Positions 60,813 through 64,000 of a stretch of 64,000 nucleotides of DNA are shown one piece after another (positions within the stretch are counted from its first letter, which is position 1; each line of letters begins with the position of its first letter). This DNA is from Lepidonotus clava. Taxonomy: Eukaryota > Annelida > Polychaeta > Phyllodocida > Polynoidae. The stretch lies in assembly GCA_936440205.1 (NCBI GenBank), contig OW387140.1:22503659-22567658 (forward strand), given 5' to 3'. The position numbers and the translations under genes are program-made. The notes beneath the pieces were generated by a model. That model was not told where the DNA came from. It saw only the letters and a list, made by a program, of their open reading frames with translations, and did no database searches.

Positions 60813-62160
60813 TACATATGCATACTGGTTGTGTTTCTGTGGGTTTGCGTATGATATGTAGTGCAGGCCTTGTTAAACATTGCAATGCAATATAGCACAA
60901 ATACTGCTATATTGAGATTACAGCTCACCACTAACCATAGAGGTGAGGTAAGGACATTTGGCTGAGGCCTGTTTACTCAGATGTAGGCCCTTCACGAGGC
61001 CTCAGTGTACTCAACATGCCACCACAGTTACCTCTACCTAGTTTCCACTGGGTCAGCATACCGCCAAGGTTAGCTCCCGGCCTAGACAAGACTGCCGCTC
61101 AACACTAGTGTGTTAGAAATATATATGAGGTATAAGGTAAATCTTATATGAACGATAAATTGCAATAGATCTAATGATTTACATGAATTGTTATATAAAG
61201 AAACTGACAAAATAAAATAGTCACAATAAAAGAATAGTTCTGTAATAACTAATTTAAGTAACATATACTTATGAATTTCCTTGTGTAGCTCAAGAGCGCC
61301 ACTTAGGAGAAGAGTAGCTCAGAAGGGATTAATATACTTTGTATATACCTAGGAGAGCATATCGACAGCCTCTCATTCTGTTCCAACTCTATCAACACGT
61401 AGACCTTACTCTGTCCATCGTTTGTCAATAGCGAAGGCATCAGTAACCTACAGGTTTTTCATAGTTTAGATGACCCACGGAGAGGTTTGGGGCTATCGTC
61501 ATGTGTTTTGGGACGTATTATAGATTTTTGTTTATGGATTCCTTAGGAATGAGGAAAACTCTTATTCTGTTGAAATATACTTATTTCCATAATTTTGTAG
61601 ACTTTATCTCGGTATGGGTATTAACGTACAGCGGTAACAACATATATTATGATAACGTTCTGATATGTGATATTTCCGACCGCCTTTGTCGAAGTATATA
61701 TACAGGAGAATGACTCCTCATGAAGCATGCGATATTGATGGGCCAATCGTTTGGGGCTATATAACTACAAATTCTTATATTTTACATGCAGGTCACTGTT
61801 GCAACACAGTAACAAATTTATCTAAATCATAAATACATTGTATTCTAAAGCCTTATTAATCATCGAAATTAGCATTCACTCACAAATACATACAAAGGCC
61901 TACATACGTTTTAACCAAAACTGTACATCCAGAGACATTTATAAGTGTGTGCACATTACTCTTAAAAGCTACGTAAAATGGCTGAGAAAAACTATGTTAT
62001 AGGCCCCTAAACGATATTGAAATAAAATATTCGCGTACTACCATATCAAAATTAAAAAGAAAATTACCCGCCGTCAATTATATTAAACAAATCCCCTAGA
62101 CTCTACGCAGCCTGCTAACGCACCGTACGAATTAAGGTCATGTAATGTCATCCGCCCTTG
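60813..62160. other. AT-rich stretch, no gene seen
   Basis: No domain-bearing frame and no clear repeat. Confidence 0.35.
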
Positions 62161-62164
62161 TCTC

Positions 62165-62355
62165 TCTAACCTCTAAATTCACTTATCCCCATGACCTGAT
62201 AGCCTCTGTATGGCTCTGAATATAATAGCATGCAGAGGTCGCTTGGTCCAGGCGTGAACTGGCCGTGACCGATCCATGGCCGCGCACCGTGTTCGCCATA
62301 CCTGACCGGACTGCCCCCAGGCCAGGGGACGAGGTCTGACCTTGGACCGTGAGTA
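62165..62355 (+). promoter_or_regulatory. Isolated GC-rich island with a splice donor
   Basis: About 190 bp of GC-rich, CpG-containing sequence ending in a near-perfect donor (GGACC|GTGAGTAG at about 62347/62348). No ATG-led frame crosses it, so it could be an untranslated first exon with promoter. The minus strand is also open over it, so the direction is uncertain. Confidence 0.25.
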
Positions 62356-62492
62356 GTAGGTACAAATTGACGTCTGGGTCGGGCCATACTCTTTGATAAT
62401 GGCAATTATAGCATTATTCTTTTTGACTCGATAAAATAATACCTTCTGCGTTTACATTACGAAATGTAACAAAGATAATTTTCGTCAAATCA

Positions 62493-62566
62493 CAGGGGCG
62501 GATCCAGGAATTGAAATTGAATTAAGTGGGGGGGGGGGGGGGGGGGATGAAGGACATTCGCCACTG
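62493..62566. mobile_element. GGATCC-type MITE, copy 4, with a poly-G core
   Basis: Ends CAGGGGCGGATCCAGG and (inverse) CAGTGGCGAATG, flanked by AATCA on both sides (62488-62492 and 62567-62571). Only 74 bp, with an uninterrupted run of about 20 G in the middle. Confidence 0.8.
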
Positions 62567-62571
62567 AATCA

Positions 62572-64000
62572 TATTACAAAAAATGAACAAATGCTGTAAT
62601 ACAGATGATTATTGTAAGGACCTTGAATTTAACTGTTTATCGATGAATCATGTCTGCATATAGTGCCTATATAGGCCTATGTATACTACCGGTACATAGA
62701 CATAATATTCAATTGTACATATTTTGTGTAAAGTTTTGCATTCAATAATGGCCATAATGAAAGAGGGGATTGGGTAAAGATGGGATGCAATGCCATTTTG
62801 ATATAAATATTGTTAATATGGCACTCTGAAAGATAAAGATAAGGATGTTAGATACATATTTGGCACTTATTTTTATTGTAGCCTACATTGTGAGAATAAT
62901 TGTTTGTGCCGTTTTTAAATTGCAATTGGTGCGGGTGGTGTATACTTGACGATATTAATACACATAATCTACACAATCGTGCATATCATAGGCCTACGTT
63001 AAATTCTCTAGACTTAAGTGCATCGTTAACGGTACTACCTGTTGTTCACCATATTCCACATATCCGCCAAACTTGACCTTCATGATAATATTGCCACTAA
63101 TGCATCTTAGCCGCTCTCAGGTCCTATCACAAGGTCCAATAAAGATATTTCACCTCTGCTGTTATTTGAAAAGAAGGATGCTTCAAGCAAAGCATAATGA
63201 TACAGACTCAATAAAAATAAATAAGTTTCTAAAGGCTAAGCCCTGGGCAGGTCTACATTTGACCGATCGGTGAACTGCGTGTGAACATGTGTTTGGTAAA
63301 GTGCTGCGTATTGAGATGAAGGACATGACCCTCTTCGGTGCACTCCTACAGGCTGAGAGCTGATGGGCTCAATGAACACCTACTTTTATTGATGTGGCAA
63401 CAAAAACATTTCCGGGTTTTCAGGGGCGAAGGTAGGGTTCTGAAAAGGAGAAAGTATAGGCCCATTAGTGCATGTGGTGTAATGTCAAAGAGATAGGGCT
63501 AATTTCAGGCAAGCACACAAAAACTCGCCTTAAACAGGTCGACTATAGAATGACCTAATTAAAATACAATATTTATGCCATGGAAACTGCATGGTAAGTG
63601 TACAGACCTATAATAAACTACAGAATTCCATACAAGATAATTATAACCTTAACATTAGTCTGTGTCATTAAGATAGTGTGTTGAAGCCAAATACCCCAGG
63701 GGCACATGTGCTTCTCTCCCCTACATTATAGCGATCCCTTGGTACTGGCAGCTTTAAGGCAAGTGAAAATAACGATTTTTATATTGAGATATACCTTGAC
63801 CATGCAATTCACTTATGTTTTGCCGGCCTAGTGTCATTTAGATATGATCAGGATCCACCCTCCATCCGAAGCAATTTAGTAACGGCTACACTGGAAAAAA
63901 CTACACAAAAACACTGACACGATGTTCAATATACTTATACATGTATCAGTCTAGGTGGTACAGAATTTAGATTGGATCCCCGAGTACGATTAGCGGGATA
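62572..64000. other. AT-rich end of the window, no gene seen
   Basis: Only short frames without domains. Confidence 0.35.

Noticed and set aside
60707-60931. 74-codon minus frame rich in Ile/Tyr
   Set aside because: Translation of the TA microsatellite.
1-64000. tRNA, rRNA and CRISPR search by eye
   Set aside because: No cloverleaf-like sequence with both promoter boxes, no rRNA motif and no spaced direct-repeat array were found.

Overview
The window looks like nuclear DNA of a marine invertebrate animal. It is AT-rich, its genes carry long introns, it holds many short inverted-repeat transposons (MITEs), and it contains one very large, young LTR retroelement. Two host genes are certain. 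LYRM4/ISD11 (mitochondrial iron-sulfur cluster assembly) lies at 1339-4211 and a PPP1R3-type glycogen-targeting subunit of protein phosphatase 1 lies at 11509-14576, both on the + strand. LYRM4 and PPP1R3G are also neighbours on human chromosome 6p25, so the pair may be an old linkage. The exact phylum cannot be read from this sequence.

Layout. 1-6.7 kb: LYRM4 in three coding exons, with introns and flanks full of MITEs. Intron 2 holds a small insertion that fuses a LINE 3' tail to an inverted copy of the LYRM4 intron 1/exon 2 junction. 6.7-11 kb: sparse sequence with MITEs. 11-16 kb: GC-rich PPP1R3 gene (two coding exons, 660 aa), whose last 126 bp are duplicated in decayed form in the 3' UTR. 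15.7-26 kb: a few exon-like islands of unknown genes and a 2.6 kb TIR transposon (18317-20949) with a broken zinc-finger cargo gene. 26-32.5 kb: no gene seen.

32497-56085 is a Ty3/Gypsy-type LTR element on the minus strand, with identical-looking 588 bp LTRs and a 4 bp target duplication. It carries gag, pol, an env-like reading frame and a long 3' accessory region. Inside that region, in opposite orientation, sits a 6.2 kb relative (33140-39298, own 607 bp LTRs and own 4 bp duplication) that lacks gag-pol-env but keeps the accessory region. Each element encodes, antisense to itself, a 216-residue protein; the two are about 65% identical with no gaps. This pair of antisense genes is the most unusual feature of the window.

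56-64 kb: AT-rich flank with microsatellites, a MITE and two GC-rich exon- or promoter-like islands. I saw no tRNA, rRNA or CRISPR array. All identities and boundaries were read by eye.
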